64,000 bases of DNA from QVMM01 sp047030855 (GTDB taxonomy: Bacteria > Bacteroidota > Bacteroidia > Bacteroidales > Dysgonomonadaceae): the NCBI GenBank assembly GCA_047030855.1, contig JBKYIJ010000008.1:620001-684000 (forward strand), read 5' to 3'. Both the position numbers and the translations under genes were made by a program. The stretch's first letter is position 1; every line of letters begins with the position of its first letter. The notes beneath the pieces were generated by a model. The model was given only the letters and a program-made list of their open reading frames with translations, made no database searches and was not told the origin of the DNA. This document shows positions 37,822-48,322 of the stretch, piece after piece.

Positions 37822-38964
37822 ATGACTAACGAACGTATTTGGCTTTCACTGGCTCACATGGGGGGCAGAGAGCAAGAATTTATACAAGAAGCTTTCGACA
37901 CGAATTGGATCGTTCCGCTCGGACCAAATGTCGATGGTTTTGAACACGATCTGGAAACGTTTCTTGGAAACAATTCACATGTTGCGGCATTAAGCGCGGG
38001 GACGGCTGCCATTCATTTAGGACTGGTTTTACTGGGTGTAAAAGCCGGAGATGAAGTTATATGTCAGTCATTCACTTTTTCCGCATCAGCCAATCCGATA
38101 AAATATCTGGGTGCTACTCCCGTTTTTGTGGACAGCGAGCCAGATACTTGGAATATGTCACCCGAACATCTTGAGGAAGCTATAAAAGACCGTATCTCGA
38201 AAGGGAAAAAACCGAAAGCTATCCTTCCTGTTCATTTGTACGGAATGCCTGCTAAAATGGACGAGATTCTGAAAATCTCGCAGAAATATGAAATACCTGT
38301 TTTGGAAGATGCTGCCGAAGCTCTTGGCTCTAAGTATAAAAACATTGGCTGCGGTACATTTGGCGAAGTAGCAGCTTTGTCTTTCAACGGAAATAAAATT
38401 ATTACCACATCAGGAGGAGGGGCTTTAGTATCTAAAAATGAAGATGATATTAAGAGAGCTCGCTTTTTAGCCACTCAGGCACGTGATGCTGCGCCTCATT
38501 ACCAGCACACACAGGTCGGATACAATTATCGCATGAGCAATGTGGTTGCAGGGATCGGACGCGGACAAATGTTCGTTTTGCCCGAAAGAATAAAGCAGAG
38601 AAGAGCAAACAATAAATTTTACAGAGAATTGCTGTCTGGGATCGAAAGCATTAGTTTTCAAACAGAACCCGATTCAGACTTTTTCTCTAACTATTGGCTA
38701 ACGTCAATTCTGATTGATCCAAGCAAATCGGGAGGAAAAACGCGGGAGGACGTAAGGCTTGCGTTGGACAGCGCAAACATAGAGTCGCGTCCGCTTTGGA
38801 AACCGATGCATTTGCAACCTGTGTTCAAAGATTGCCCTTATTACGGCAGCGGAGTTTCCGACAAACTATTTGAAAACGGCTTATGCCTGCCTTCAGGCTC
38901 AAGCCTTACGGAAGAAGATTTATCAAGGGTTGTGGATGTTGTAACAAATACGCTCACAAAATAA
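37822..38964 (+). CDS. PglE-like UDP-4-keto-sugar aminotransferase (DegT/DnrJ/EryC1)
   Basis: A 380-residue PLP-dependent aminotransferase. It starts RIWLSLAHMGGREQEFIQEA, typical of PglE-like enzymes, with AALSAGTAAIHLGLVLLGVK, LEDAAEALGSKYKN and the PLP lysine in AALSFNGNKIITTSGGGALV (about residue 193). It would aminate UDP-4-keto-6-deoxy-GlcNAc. The 4,6-dehydratase (PglF) that makes this substrate is not in the window and must be elsewhere. It is the last gene of the polysaccharide operon; a terminator follows. Confidence 0.9.
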   Translation: MTNERIWLSLAHMGGREQEFIQEAFDTNWIVPLGPNVDGFEHDLETFLGNNSHVAALSAGTAAIHLGLVLLGVKAGDEVICQSFTFSASANPIKYLGATPVFVDSEPDTWNMSPEHLEEAIKDRISKGKKPKAILPVHLYGMPAKMDEILKISQKYEIPVLEDAAEALGSKYKNIGCGTFGEVAALSFNGNKIITTSGGGALVSKNEDDIKRARFLATQARDAAPHYQHTQVGYNYRMSNVVAGIGRGQMFVLPERIKQRRANNKFYRELLSGIESISFQTEPDSDFFSNYWLTSILIDPSKSGGKTREDVRLALDSANIESRPLWKPMHLQPVFKDCPYYGSGVSDKLFENGLCLPSGSSLTEEDLSRVVDVVTNTLTK

Positions 38965-38987
38965 GAACCGTACTTATTCGGTATACA

Positions 38988-39022
38988 AGAAAAAGGCTGA
39001 TAAATTTATCAGCCTTTTTCTT
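38988..39022. terminator. Bidirectional terminator between polysaccharide operon and fimbrillin
   Basis: A perfect inverted repeat around AAAAAGGCTGATAAA and its complement (about 38990-39018) has an A-run on the left and a T-run on the right, so it can end transcripts from both converging genes. Confidence 0.85.
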
Positions 39023-39040
39023 TTGTTATGAAAATAAATT

Positions 39041-40384
39041 TTATTCAAGCGGAATATTCTCCTTGGGAGGCAATGAGATAGAATTGATCCCAAGCCTTTG
39101 TATCGACTTCAGATTAAGGACATATACATTGTTTCTGACAACGGCACAGCTTCCCCATTTTTTATCTTTGCCTTCGCCGCCCACAAAGCCGCCTTCGCCT
39201 TCTTCCGATCCTCCGGGATTTACATCGTCGTCATTCGTGATCTCCACTTCCTGCTCGGTAAGAGTATCCGTAAAGTGACGAATGGGAACATAATAATAAA
39301 AGAACTGGCTTCCGTCAAAAGGTTTCGAAGCGGTGCTGTATCCTACCCTGATCACCATTTGAGTTACTACATTTTCAAAAACTTCTTTCGTTTCCATTGT
39401 ATTTTCCGTAACGTACAAATCTTCCGATACGTTTTTCCATACGATTTTATCATCACTCAAATAGTACAGGTACTGAAACTCATCCGCTAACTGGAGTGCA
39501 GAAAGACTGCTAAAACCGACGGAAAAATTGGGATCTTCCGCATACAGATATGCACGATTGGAAATATTATTGTTCTCAGGATCTTTCGTCAAATAATCCG
39601 TAGGTTGCTCCATGTTCAGATCATCCTTATGATTGTCCCTCCCTCCTTTTCTGAAAGTCGGCTTCCTCAGCCAGAATAATTTCTTATTCGTCACATCAAG
39701 AGTCCATTGAATAGTCGATGCCAACAGGGTATACGAAACGCCGCCATCCGTAATTAGTATGTCGTTTGTTATGGCTGACTTTAAATGGACTTTGCGGCGG
39801 CCCTTTCAACCCAAACCTGTAGAGGATCGTTCAGAGCCTGTTCCTTTTTCAAATAAAACTTACTTTCAGGGCAGTCCACCAATCCATAGATATTAGTCAT
39901 CAGAAAGTTGTCGTTCGATTCTCCCGTAATGTCATTAACAGAAGAAACGGTTGCGGCACTTACAAGATTTGAATAGGGCTGATTTTTTTTCTGTTGCACT
40001 TTTTATGGCATCATTCGGATTGATTATAACCAATATCTGATAATCTTTCTTTTTCAAAAGAACAGGTTCCGTTTTAAAATTGCCGATGCCGTTCGAAGAA
40101 TTTACTCCTGTTCCTGAAATCTTATTGCCTCCGAAATCGGTAACCAGTTTATAATCGAACCTGTCGGCAACATAGTCGTTTGAATAGAATACGATCCGCG
40201 CGCTGTTCAGTTTCTGTTCTTTCTGGGTTCCGCCGAATTCTTCTCCCATAGATTTCTGTTCCGACATATTGATCAGAAACGAAAGCCAACTGCCGTCTTC
40301 ACCATTTGTCCCATTATCAGACACTTTGTCATCGCAAGAAACAATTGAGAATAAAATCAAAATGATTAATATATACCTTTTCAT
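39041..40384 (-). pseudogene. FimA/Mfa-like fimbrillin lipoprotein, two frame breaks
   Basis: Three minus-strand frames join into one protein of about 445 residues: 40384 to about 39990, about 39983 to 39790, then about 39790 to 39041. The N-terminus is a lipoprotein signal with the lipid Cys at 17 (SIVSCDD). The body has fimbrillin-like strands (LNSARIVFYSNDYVADRFDY, YQILVIINPNDAIKSAT, NDNFLMTNIYGLV) as in P. gingivalis FimA/Mfa proteins, polymerised after protease trimming. Breaks lie in a T8 run (39983-39990) and near 39790, where one base is missing. Classification as fimbrillin is from these features; a tip or anchor subunit is possible. Confidence 0.72.
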
Positions 40385-40804
40385 AGAAAATAAAAAAAGT
40401 TTGTTCGTTATTATCTATATATCATATATTTGCGCCCAATATTTTCTCTTAAAAAAAATAATGTCAATTTTAACCATATACCGCATCCTCTCTATATAAA
40501 TCTGACAATCAGATATTTGCAGACACAGGATTCCTAAAACGTAAATATAGTCTTATACAAAGCTACAATTTGTTTTCAAAATAACAGACAAATGCCTGTA
40601 TAAAAATAAATTAAATAAGATATACGCTTCAAAATATAACCTTTATTAAAGTTGTCATATGAAAAAAAGACAGTATATTTGTAGTTGAAATGAACTGAAA
40701 TGGTATGATTGTGTTATAATTATAACATACAGAACATCTGTATTAACAGGGTATATAAGTGCTTATAAGTTAAGTATATTCACTGCAATAAAATTATTAT
40801 CCAA
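40385..40804. other. Divergent intergenic region between fimbrillin and adhesin genes
   Basis: AT-rich, 420 bases. It holds one good plus-strand promoter (40652-40681). No further genes, repeats or inverted promoter-flanking repeats were seen. Confidence 0.45.
40652..40681 (+). promoter_or_regulatory. Bacteroidota promoter for the YadA-head-like gene
   Basis: TTG at 40652-40654 and TATATTTG at 40674-40681 with 19 bases between, a close fit to the -33/-7 spacing. The leader would be about 115 bases. Confidence 0.55.
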
Positions 40805-43100
40805 ATGACCAGAGTATATCTATTTATCTTGACAATAATGGCAGTTGCTTTCTGCGGCAATCTGTCGGCACAGGTCGGAGTAAATAACGAAGACCCGCAG
40901 GCAACGCTCGATGTCAGAAAAAAAAGCCGACGCGACACAACTGGAAGCGGAAGGCATCATAGCTCCCCGATTAAAACTAAGCGAAGTTATAGCCCGTGAT
41001 CCTTATTACGGATCGCCGCAAAAAGGTGCAATCATCTACGTTTCGGAGATTGACGACGTGCCCGAAGGGCTTACCGAAAAAGTAGAAAAAGAAGGATACT
41101 ATTACTTTGACGGAACCGCATGGATTCCCTTGTCCTCCAATGCAAGCGGCGGAATATGGTACGAAGTGGGCGTGGACAAACCATCCAAAACAAACAAAAC
41201 CAATTCGTATCTGGATGCGCAGGTTGTAATCGGAGATAAAATAATAGCAGATGTCAATGGTGGAACAGAGAATGCACAACTTACAGTTGTAGGAGGAGAC
41301 GCAGTAATAAACGGAGTGACGGTAGGAGCTGGTAAAAGCGGATTTGGCACAGCTCTGGGATTTAATGCTCTCTCAGAAGATGAAGCAGGCTCTTCTAATA
41401 CTGCTGTTGGTTATTTTGCCTTAGCGGAAAACATCGACGGAAGTTACAATACGGCTATCGGAGCATATGCTAATTCATCAATATCAGGAATGGAGGGGAC
41501 TGTTGCCATGGGCTATAATAGCAAAACCGAAGGAAATAATGCAATTGCCATAGGTTTTCAAGCCGAAGCAAACGCCAAGAATGCAATCGCAATAGGATAT
41601 AGTGTCCAAAACAACTCGGCAAACACTACTTTCATAAAGAATCGGTCGACAGTTGTCGGAAACGATATGACAGGTTCTGCAAACGTAACCTTACAGGCAC
41701 TCGGTGAACCGGCTAACACGGCAAAAGCAGACGGCGTTATGGCTCCGTTAATAACACGTGCACAATTGCAGGCAAAAGAGAATAACAATCCTAAAGCCTA
41801 CGGAACAGATCAAAGAGGGACATTGATATATGTTACGACAATAGACGGCAACACGCCTGCCGCTCTCAGTCAGACAGAATATGTAACATCGCCGGGATAT
41901 TATTATTTCAATCCCGATCTGGGATCGGCAGGGCAATGGCTGAGATTTTCGACGGAAGAATTCCGTCATTCGAATGTATATATAAATCCCGCATACGGTA
42001 ACGATCCGTCCACAGGTTTTTATAAAGACATTCAAACGGCTTATAATTCGGAAGCCCGCAAATTATACAACCCGGGAGGAAACAATGACGGGAAAGTAAA
42101 TTTTATTTGCAGAGGCAGCGGAAGCATAAAGGCATTGAATGCAAACGGCGCCATTCCGAATATACAGATAAGTTTTGAAAGCAGCGACGTGTCTATAGAC
42201 AGCCTGATCCTTAGCAATACGGTTGCCATGTTTTATTCACCTTCGACCGTAACAATGAACACAGGTCCTATAACTGCGGACGGATCGAATATTACGCTTG
42301 CGGGGACTACCCAGCTTAAAGCCGACAGAGGTATTACGATAAGCCGATCGGCATTTTACGCCATGTTGCCGGGGAGCAGTAAAATAACAACGGATTTCAT
42401 TACCGTATCTTTCGGTTTCCTTTGGACGGAGAATTGCAATATAACGATTACCAAATCGCCGAATTTTACAGAAACGCCTTATGCCTGCATAGAAAGCGGC
42501 AACGGCAGTTATGTGGAATTAGGGAACAATTCGACTATAACACTGAGCCAAGCCTCTACTATCGGGATAAGGGTACATAGCGGAGCAACCTTGCAATGTA
42601 AGGGAAGCACGATAAATATAGGAACAGGATTTGGAAATGATTTTCTTGCCGAAACCTCAAGTTCGCTTATTATGGATGCGGGAGCAAATGGAGCTACTAT
42701 TGTGAATGGCGAGTCAGAGTCAACGACTTTCATGGTTGCGAATTCACTGGCAAAAGTTTCCTTAAAAACAGCAACGATTACCCGCACGAACATAACAGCA
42801 AACGGAATCGAGTGTACCGACGGAGCTTTGATCTCCATGAACGGATACGGAGCTAAGGTAAATATATCGCCAAAGGTAAGCGGCAGCACATATGGAATAT
42901 ATGCAAACGGAGGCGACGTGAAAGTATTGGGTGGCAGCGGAAGTACGAAAAATATAGACGTATCGAAATTCTGGCGTATACACGCAGCCAGCGGAGCTGT
43001 TATCAATACGATGGGGCGTATCAACTATGCAGGCACGAATTTAACTCCCGGCACGCCCTCCAAAACGGGAGCCGTAATATATGCCAGTTCGGCAGAATAA
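40805..43100 (+). pseudogene. YadA-head-like secreted repeat protein, one frame break
   Basis: A signal peptide (GNLSAQ near residue 24) leads into one protein of about 765 residues if one A is dropped from the A8 run at 40918-40925. A domain of about 50-110 (GIIAPRL to GYYYFDGTAW) recurs at about 310-380 (GVMAPLI to GYYYFN). Between them lie YadA-type head repeats (NTAVGYFALAENIDGSYNTA and NAIAIGFQAEANAKNAIAIG). The rest is a long Gly/Ser/Thr-rich beta-helix-like region. It has no YadA membrane anchor and no obvious T9SS tail, so anchoring may depend on the next gene. Confidence 0.7.
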
Positions 43101-43127
43101 CAAACAGTCTTTGGAATTAAACGAATA

Positions 43128-46100
43128 ATGCCCGGAAAAATATTAACATATATCAGATCCATTACCGTCGTATTTCTATTGACGGTAGCGGCTTTTTCTG
43201 CGAAGGTATATTCCACAGACATCATTCCTGCGGCAAAACAAGCGGATAGCCTCGGGTTAACGACAGACATACTGAAAATAGAATCCGGAGATTACTCCGG
43301 ACGGGACAAAGAAGGACTTATCTGTTTCCTCAGACAGGAATCAGCCACCGCAGGAACAATGAATTTTGAGAAATTAGGGCTAACTGAATCCGATACGTTG
43401 GCATGGGACACCGACGAATCGTGGATCGGCGAACTCACCTCATCAGGATTTTTGACATGGGACGAAGGTACGACACCCTATAAGTTACAAGATATAATCT
43501 TCACGGGAAAGGAATTGGGCGGGCATCTTGACGCTTCTTTTTTTCAGGCTCTTACAAGATTGTTTGTCGGCGACAACGCCTTACGAAGGCTTAGCGTTTC
43601 AAATCCAAACCTTTATACCCTGTATTGCGGAAGCAATAAACTTTCTTCCCTCGATCTGTCCGAATGTGCGGCTCTGGAAGTGATCGACTGTTCGGGAAAT
43701 CAGCTAATAGAATTAAAACTTCATCCCGACAATTATATATACAATCTGAATTGTATAAATAACAGATTAAGATTTTCTTCCCTGCCAAAATTAGTCAGAC
43801 AACCAAATTACAAATACAGTCCGCAAGCCGCAATTGATGGAGGAGAACTGCCTCCAAGAAAAATTATCGGTTTTGACAAAGAATACGAAGTCGTGAATAA
43901 CGGCAGCACATACACAACCTCTTTCACATGGACTGCCACGCCGAGTTCTCCTGTGCTGACAGACCTGACTAAAGGCTTGTTCAGAACAGAAATAAGCAAC
44001 ATAGGGCAGTCTTTCGTCTGTGAACTGAAAAACTCCTATTTTCCTGATCTTACATTGACTTACAGCGTAAAAGTCGTTGAAAGAGAAACGCCTTACTATA
44101 TTTACAACGAAGGCGTTTTATCATTGACGGATAAAATGCCTGACAACACATTGCTATATGTCGGGGGAGATTTATATGCGGGTACTGATATTGTATCGGG
44201 CAGCAATCCTGCCGAAGTAAGAAATACGAGCGAAATCATAACTGAAAAATCCAGAACGGTTCTGACAGGAAATTTTTACAATAACGTGAAATCAGGGACT
44301 GTTTTTGACGGTTCAAAAAGAATTGCGGGCGATCCCTCCATCTTCGAGTTCAGAGGCGATGAAGCCCAGACGATAACTACCAAAGGTAATTCTTATGCTG
44401 CAATACCTTCTAAAAAAACAAATTATATAGACTTTCCGAACGTAAGGATCAACAACAATAAACATGTTACTTTGGATGCATCCCTTGCCGCTAAAACTCA
44501 GAATATTGGTTTAGACAAAGGTTGGTTAATATTGGATTCGAGAAAAGTCGACGGACGGGATTATCCTACTTCCCTGCCGAATGACAGGAGCGTTATGGCA
44601 CACCTTTTGGTGGACGGCTCTGTCGATTATGGTGACTGGACAGGCAAAGAACCCGAAGACAGAGGATTCATTCAGGTTAATTTAGCTTTGGACAACGATG
44701 AGATGCAGGGCGAAACCGATCCTAAATACGATAACCGTAAATATCGCAGCCTTGTGGGATTGGGAACACCTTTTCACAATATGAAAGCTGATTACTTCAT
44801 GTTCAACTTCCTGATGGCTCCTACAAATGTCAGTTTCTTAGGAGATAACAAATCAACAATCGTCGATCCGAATTATACGCTGGAAGCCGGAAGAGGCTAT
44901 GGTTTAGGAATAGACTTGAGAGGAACGGACGCCAGCCAATATACGGACATAGCATGGGCGGGAATAGATTTCGGACAACGTTCATCGGGCATGCACTATT
45001 TTAACAGGCATAAATTTGCCAATGATCCCGGTCGCAGCGCGAATCAGATATTCGGGACGAATCTTTCCGATTCGGCTTATGCGGAAGAAAAACTGACTAC
45101 CGAGAACGTCAGCGTAAAACTTAACAAAAAAAGGATTTCATTATCTTGCCAATCCGTTTATGTCCCCCCCTGAACCTGAACGATCTGCTCGGATCGAATA
45201 CATCCTCCGATTGGGGAATTGTTTCGGACAATCAGGGAAACTCATCGGGCAGAGACATGCTGAACAGAATCTGGATATTGAAAGGAGATTCGAAAGGGAT
45301 CGCCAAGTACAAAGACAACAGAATAAAAGTTGTTTATAACTATTATATAGCAAAGGGCGTGGGAGGTACTTACCTGCCGAACGACTCGCCTTATCCGAGC
45401 GAAGACGGCGATGATGACAATGTGACAATCGCGCCTTTGCAAATGTTTGTTGTATATACCGTAAAGGATAATCTGAACTTCACAATACCCAAGGATAAAA
45501 GGGTAATGGGCACTACCCCGTTCATAAGATCCAAGAAAGAAGGCAGGTACGACGACTTTATCATAGAAGTAATGGATAAGGAAACAGGCATGACCGACAG
45601 GGCAAATGTTGTGCTGCGTCCGCAAAACGAGATTGACAATAATTTCGAGTATCGGAATGTCAAAAAACTTTCTACGGTGGTTGCGAACGACGGCAACTCA
45701 AATTCCGCTATGCTCGAAGGTGAAGTTACGCCTACAATATTCAGTCAGTTATATACTCTGGACGATAAAGACAATTCGGCATTAACCGTAAATTTCCTCC
45801 CGATAGAAACAACTTCATCGGTTCCGTTGTATATGGATCCTGCCTCTCTCACACAAAACATTTCGATTCGCGGATTAAGATTAAACACAAAAAGAGATGT
45901 AGAAGAAATATATCTTGAGGATAAAGTGGAAAATAAGATTATTGAACTAACTCCTGAAACGGTATATGAAACATATTCGGAACCGACAATGAGAACCGAC
46001 AGATTTGTCCTGCATTTTAAAGAACCCGTGCCAAACATTGACGACAATACGGACAAAAGACCTTTATGGGCAAATTACAACAATAATATTCTTACAATCC

Positions 46101-46282
46101 AGCGGTTTATTGAAAAAGATTTCGATTCGGACATAAATGTTTTCGACATGAACGGAAAAAATATTATCCGCACAAAGGTTAACGGTGAAATAATGAATAT
46201 CCCCTATCAATTCATTCCGGGAGTATATATAATTAAAATAAAAGGTACACGTAATCAGGTCATAAAACTGATCGTAGGCTGA
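43128..46282 (+). pseudogene. T9SS surface protein with leucine-rich repeats, two frame breaks
   Basis: Segments 43128-45130 and about 45170-46282 make one protein of about 1050 residues. The frame is broken by an A7 run (45126-45132) and a C7 run (45164-45170); dropping one base in each gives the continuous stretch KKGFHYLANPFMSPLNLNDL. After a signal peptide come leucine-rich-repeat-like units (LTRLFVGDNALRRLSVSNPN, LYCGSNKLSSLDLSECAALE), Ig-like regions and, at the end, a type A T9SS signal (INVFDMNGKNIIRTK to PGVYIIKIKGTRNQVIKLIV). It follows the YadA-head-like gene by 27 bases and probably shares its transcript. Confidence 0.78.
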
Positions 46283-46456
46283 AATACAAAGCACAGGCTT
46301 TCAACACTTTTTTAATCTTGTTATTAACTATTACACCCGTAAAATCATTTTCTTAATGATTTTTAGATAATTGTGATTTTATTAAACAGGATATCTTATT
46401 ATTTTTGGCATATAATTTGTTTTTCATTGAGAAAATAAAAACTAACTGAATATTAT

Positions 46457-47134
46457 ATGATAATTTGGATTCTATTTATCGCAATTGCATTGGCAGGCTG
46501 GGCTGTGTCGGCAGTCTTGCAAAGCAAGTTTAAGAAATACTCGAAAGTTCCTCTTACTAATGGAATGACAGGAAGAGACGTAGCAGAAAAAATGCTTCAT
46601 GACAACGGCATTTACGATGTCAGCATAACCTGCACTCAAGGCGTTTTGACAGATCATTACAATCCGTCTAACAAATCCGTCAACCTGAGCGAAGGCGTAT
46701 ATCATAGCAACAGTGTTGCGGCAGCAGCCGTAGCGGCACACGAGTGCGGACACGCCGTGCAACACGCATATGCTTACGGACCGTTAAGAATGAGATCGGC
46801 ACTGGTTCCAGTCGTAAGTTTTGCATCCAAATGGGTGATGTGGGTACTGCTTGCAGGAATTATCTTTATGCAGGCTTTTCCTCAATTGTTGTGGATCGGA
46901 ATAGGATTGTTTGCAATCACAACCATATTCAGTTTTGTAACATTGCCCGTGGAGATCAATGCCAGCAAAAGAGCGCTGGTTTGGCTGAATACTGCGGGAA
47001 TAACCAACGTGAGCAATCACGACATGGCTAAGGATGCTTTGAAATGGGCTGCATACACATATGTAGTGGCAGCTATAAGTTCGCTTGCAACCCTTATCTA
47101 TTATATTTTAATAGCTCTTGGAAACAGAAGATAA
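46457..47134 (+). CDS. Zinc metallopeptidase, PF04298 membrane family
   Basis: A 225-residue membrane protein of the Zn_peptidase_2 family. An N-terminal helix is followed by TGRDVAEKMLHDNGIYDVSI, the zinc motif AAHECGHAVQHAYAY (HExxH at about 95-99) and three more helices; NASKRALVWLNTAGITN carries the usual third-ligand region. Length is normal. The substrate is not known for this family. A strong terminator follows. Confidence 0.9.
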   Translation: MIIWILFIAIALAGWAVSAVLQSKFKKYSKVPLTNGMTGRDVAEKMLHDNGIYDVSITCTQGVLTDHYNPSNKSVNLSEGVYHSNSVAAAAVAAHECGHAVQHAYAYGPLRMRSALVPVVSFASKWVMWVLLAGIIFMQAFPQLLWIGIGLFAITTIFSFVTLPVEINASKRALVWLNTAGITNVSNHDMAKDALKWAAYTYVVAAISSLATLIYYILIALGNRR

Positions 47135-47157
47135 AACAACATTTTTATAATTGAACG

Positions 47158-47193
47158 AAAGGAGTAACTTTGTACGGGTTACTCCTTTTTTAT
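47158..47193 (+). terminator. Rho-independent terminator
   Basis: Stem AAAGGAGTAAC (47158-47168) with GTTACTCCTTT (47178-47188), then a T run. It lies after the zinc peptidase gene, about 16 bases before the metallophosphoesterase start. Confidence 0.85.
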
Positions 47194-47208
47194 CTAAAAA
47201 AAGATTAT

Positions 47209-48322
47209 ATGAAATTTGCTTTTATAGCTATACTTTTATTTTTTTCTGGCAGGAAATTATTACGTTTTCCAACGAGTATGGGTGCTGATGCCGCCGAGCA
47301 TAATCGGGCGTATCATATTAATCGCTTTTGCCGTTATAAGCGTATCCTCGATATTTGTATATTTCCTGTTGGGCGAATATCTTCCCGTTGGGGTAACAAC
47401 CGTTTTTCACAACATAGGGTTATCGTGGTTTTTCATTTTTTTGTATTTCCTGATGCTCGCTTTGCTGAAGGACTTTATCCGTATTCTGCACATAGTTCCT
47501 TCGGGAACGTTCAATCACTATACGCGCGACAATTGGGCAGGGCTTATTCTGGCAGTCGGATTCGTTGCAATGCTTATGGTTTGCGGATATTTGAAATACA
47601 ACTGGAAAGTACGTATGGATATTCCTGTTACCATCGAAAAAAAGATTGACAAAAAAGACTCTCTCCGCATAGTAGCAATCAGTGATATGCATCTCGGTTA
47701 CGGAATCGGAAAAAAAGAACTTCTTCAATGGATCGATCTGATAAACAAAGAGAATCCCGACATTGTACTTATTGCGGGAGATATTATAGACAACAGCGTA
47801 AGACCTTTAAGGGAAAACAGATTGGAACAGTATTTTAAAAATATAAAAGCTCCGATATACACTTGTCTGGGTAACCACGAATATATAAGCGGGCTTAATG
47901 AAAGCATACGATTTATCGAAGATGCGGGAATAAATCTGCTAAGGGATAATGCCGTACTTGTAGACAGCAGCTTCTACGTGATAGGCAGGGATGACAAAAC
48001 AAATCCTGACAGAAAGCCATTGTCTGAATTGGTTAACGGGATTGACAAAACAAAACCTGTAATCTTACTGGATCATCAGCCCTATAATCTGGAGGAAGCG
48101 GAACAAAACGGAATTGACCTGCAATTCTCTGGGCATACTCACAGTGGACAGGTCTGGCCTATATCGCTGATCACGGACATGATATATGAAGATTCGCACG
48201 GATATAAGAAGAAAGGAAATACGAACGTATATGTAAGTTCGGGAATAGGCATCTGGGGAGGGAAATTCCGAATAGGTACACAGTCGGAATATATTGTTTT
48301 CAATATTAAAACAGCGCAATGA
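47209..48322 (+). CDS. Membrane metallophosphoesterase (first of tandem pair), frame break near start
   Basis: The catalytic frame can be read from a GTG at 47282, but dropping one T from the T7 run at 47239-47245 joins it to an ATG at 47209 and gives MKFAFIAILLFFLAGNYYVF, the expected first helix. The product is then about 370 residues with several membrane helices, like its downstream paralogue. Calcineurin-like motifs are AISDMHLGYGIG, IAGDIIDNS, CLGNHEYISG and FSGHTHSGQVWP, which bind two metals. YkuE/LpxG-like phosphoester hydrolysis at the membrane surface is inferred; the substrate is unknown. It overlaps the next gene by four bases. Confidence 0.85.
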
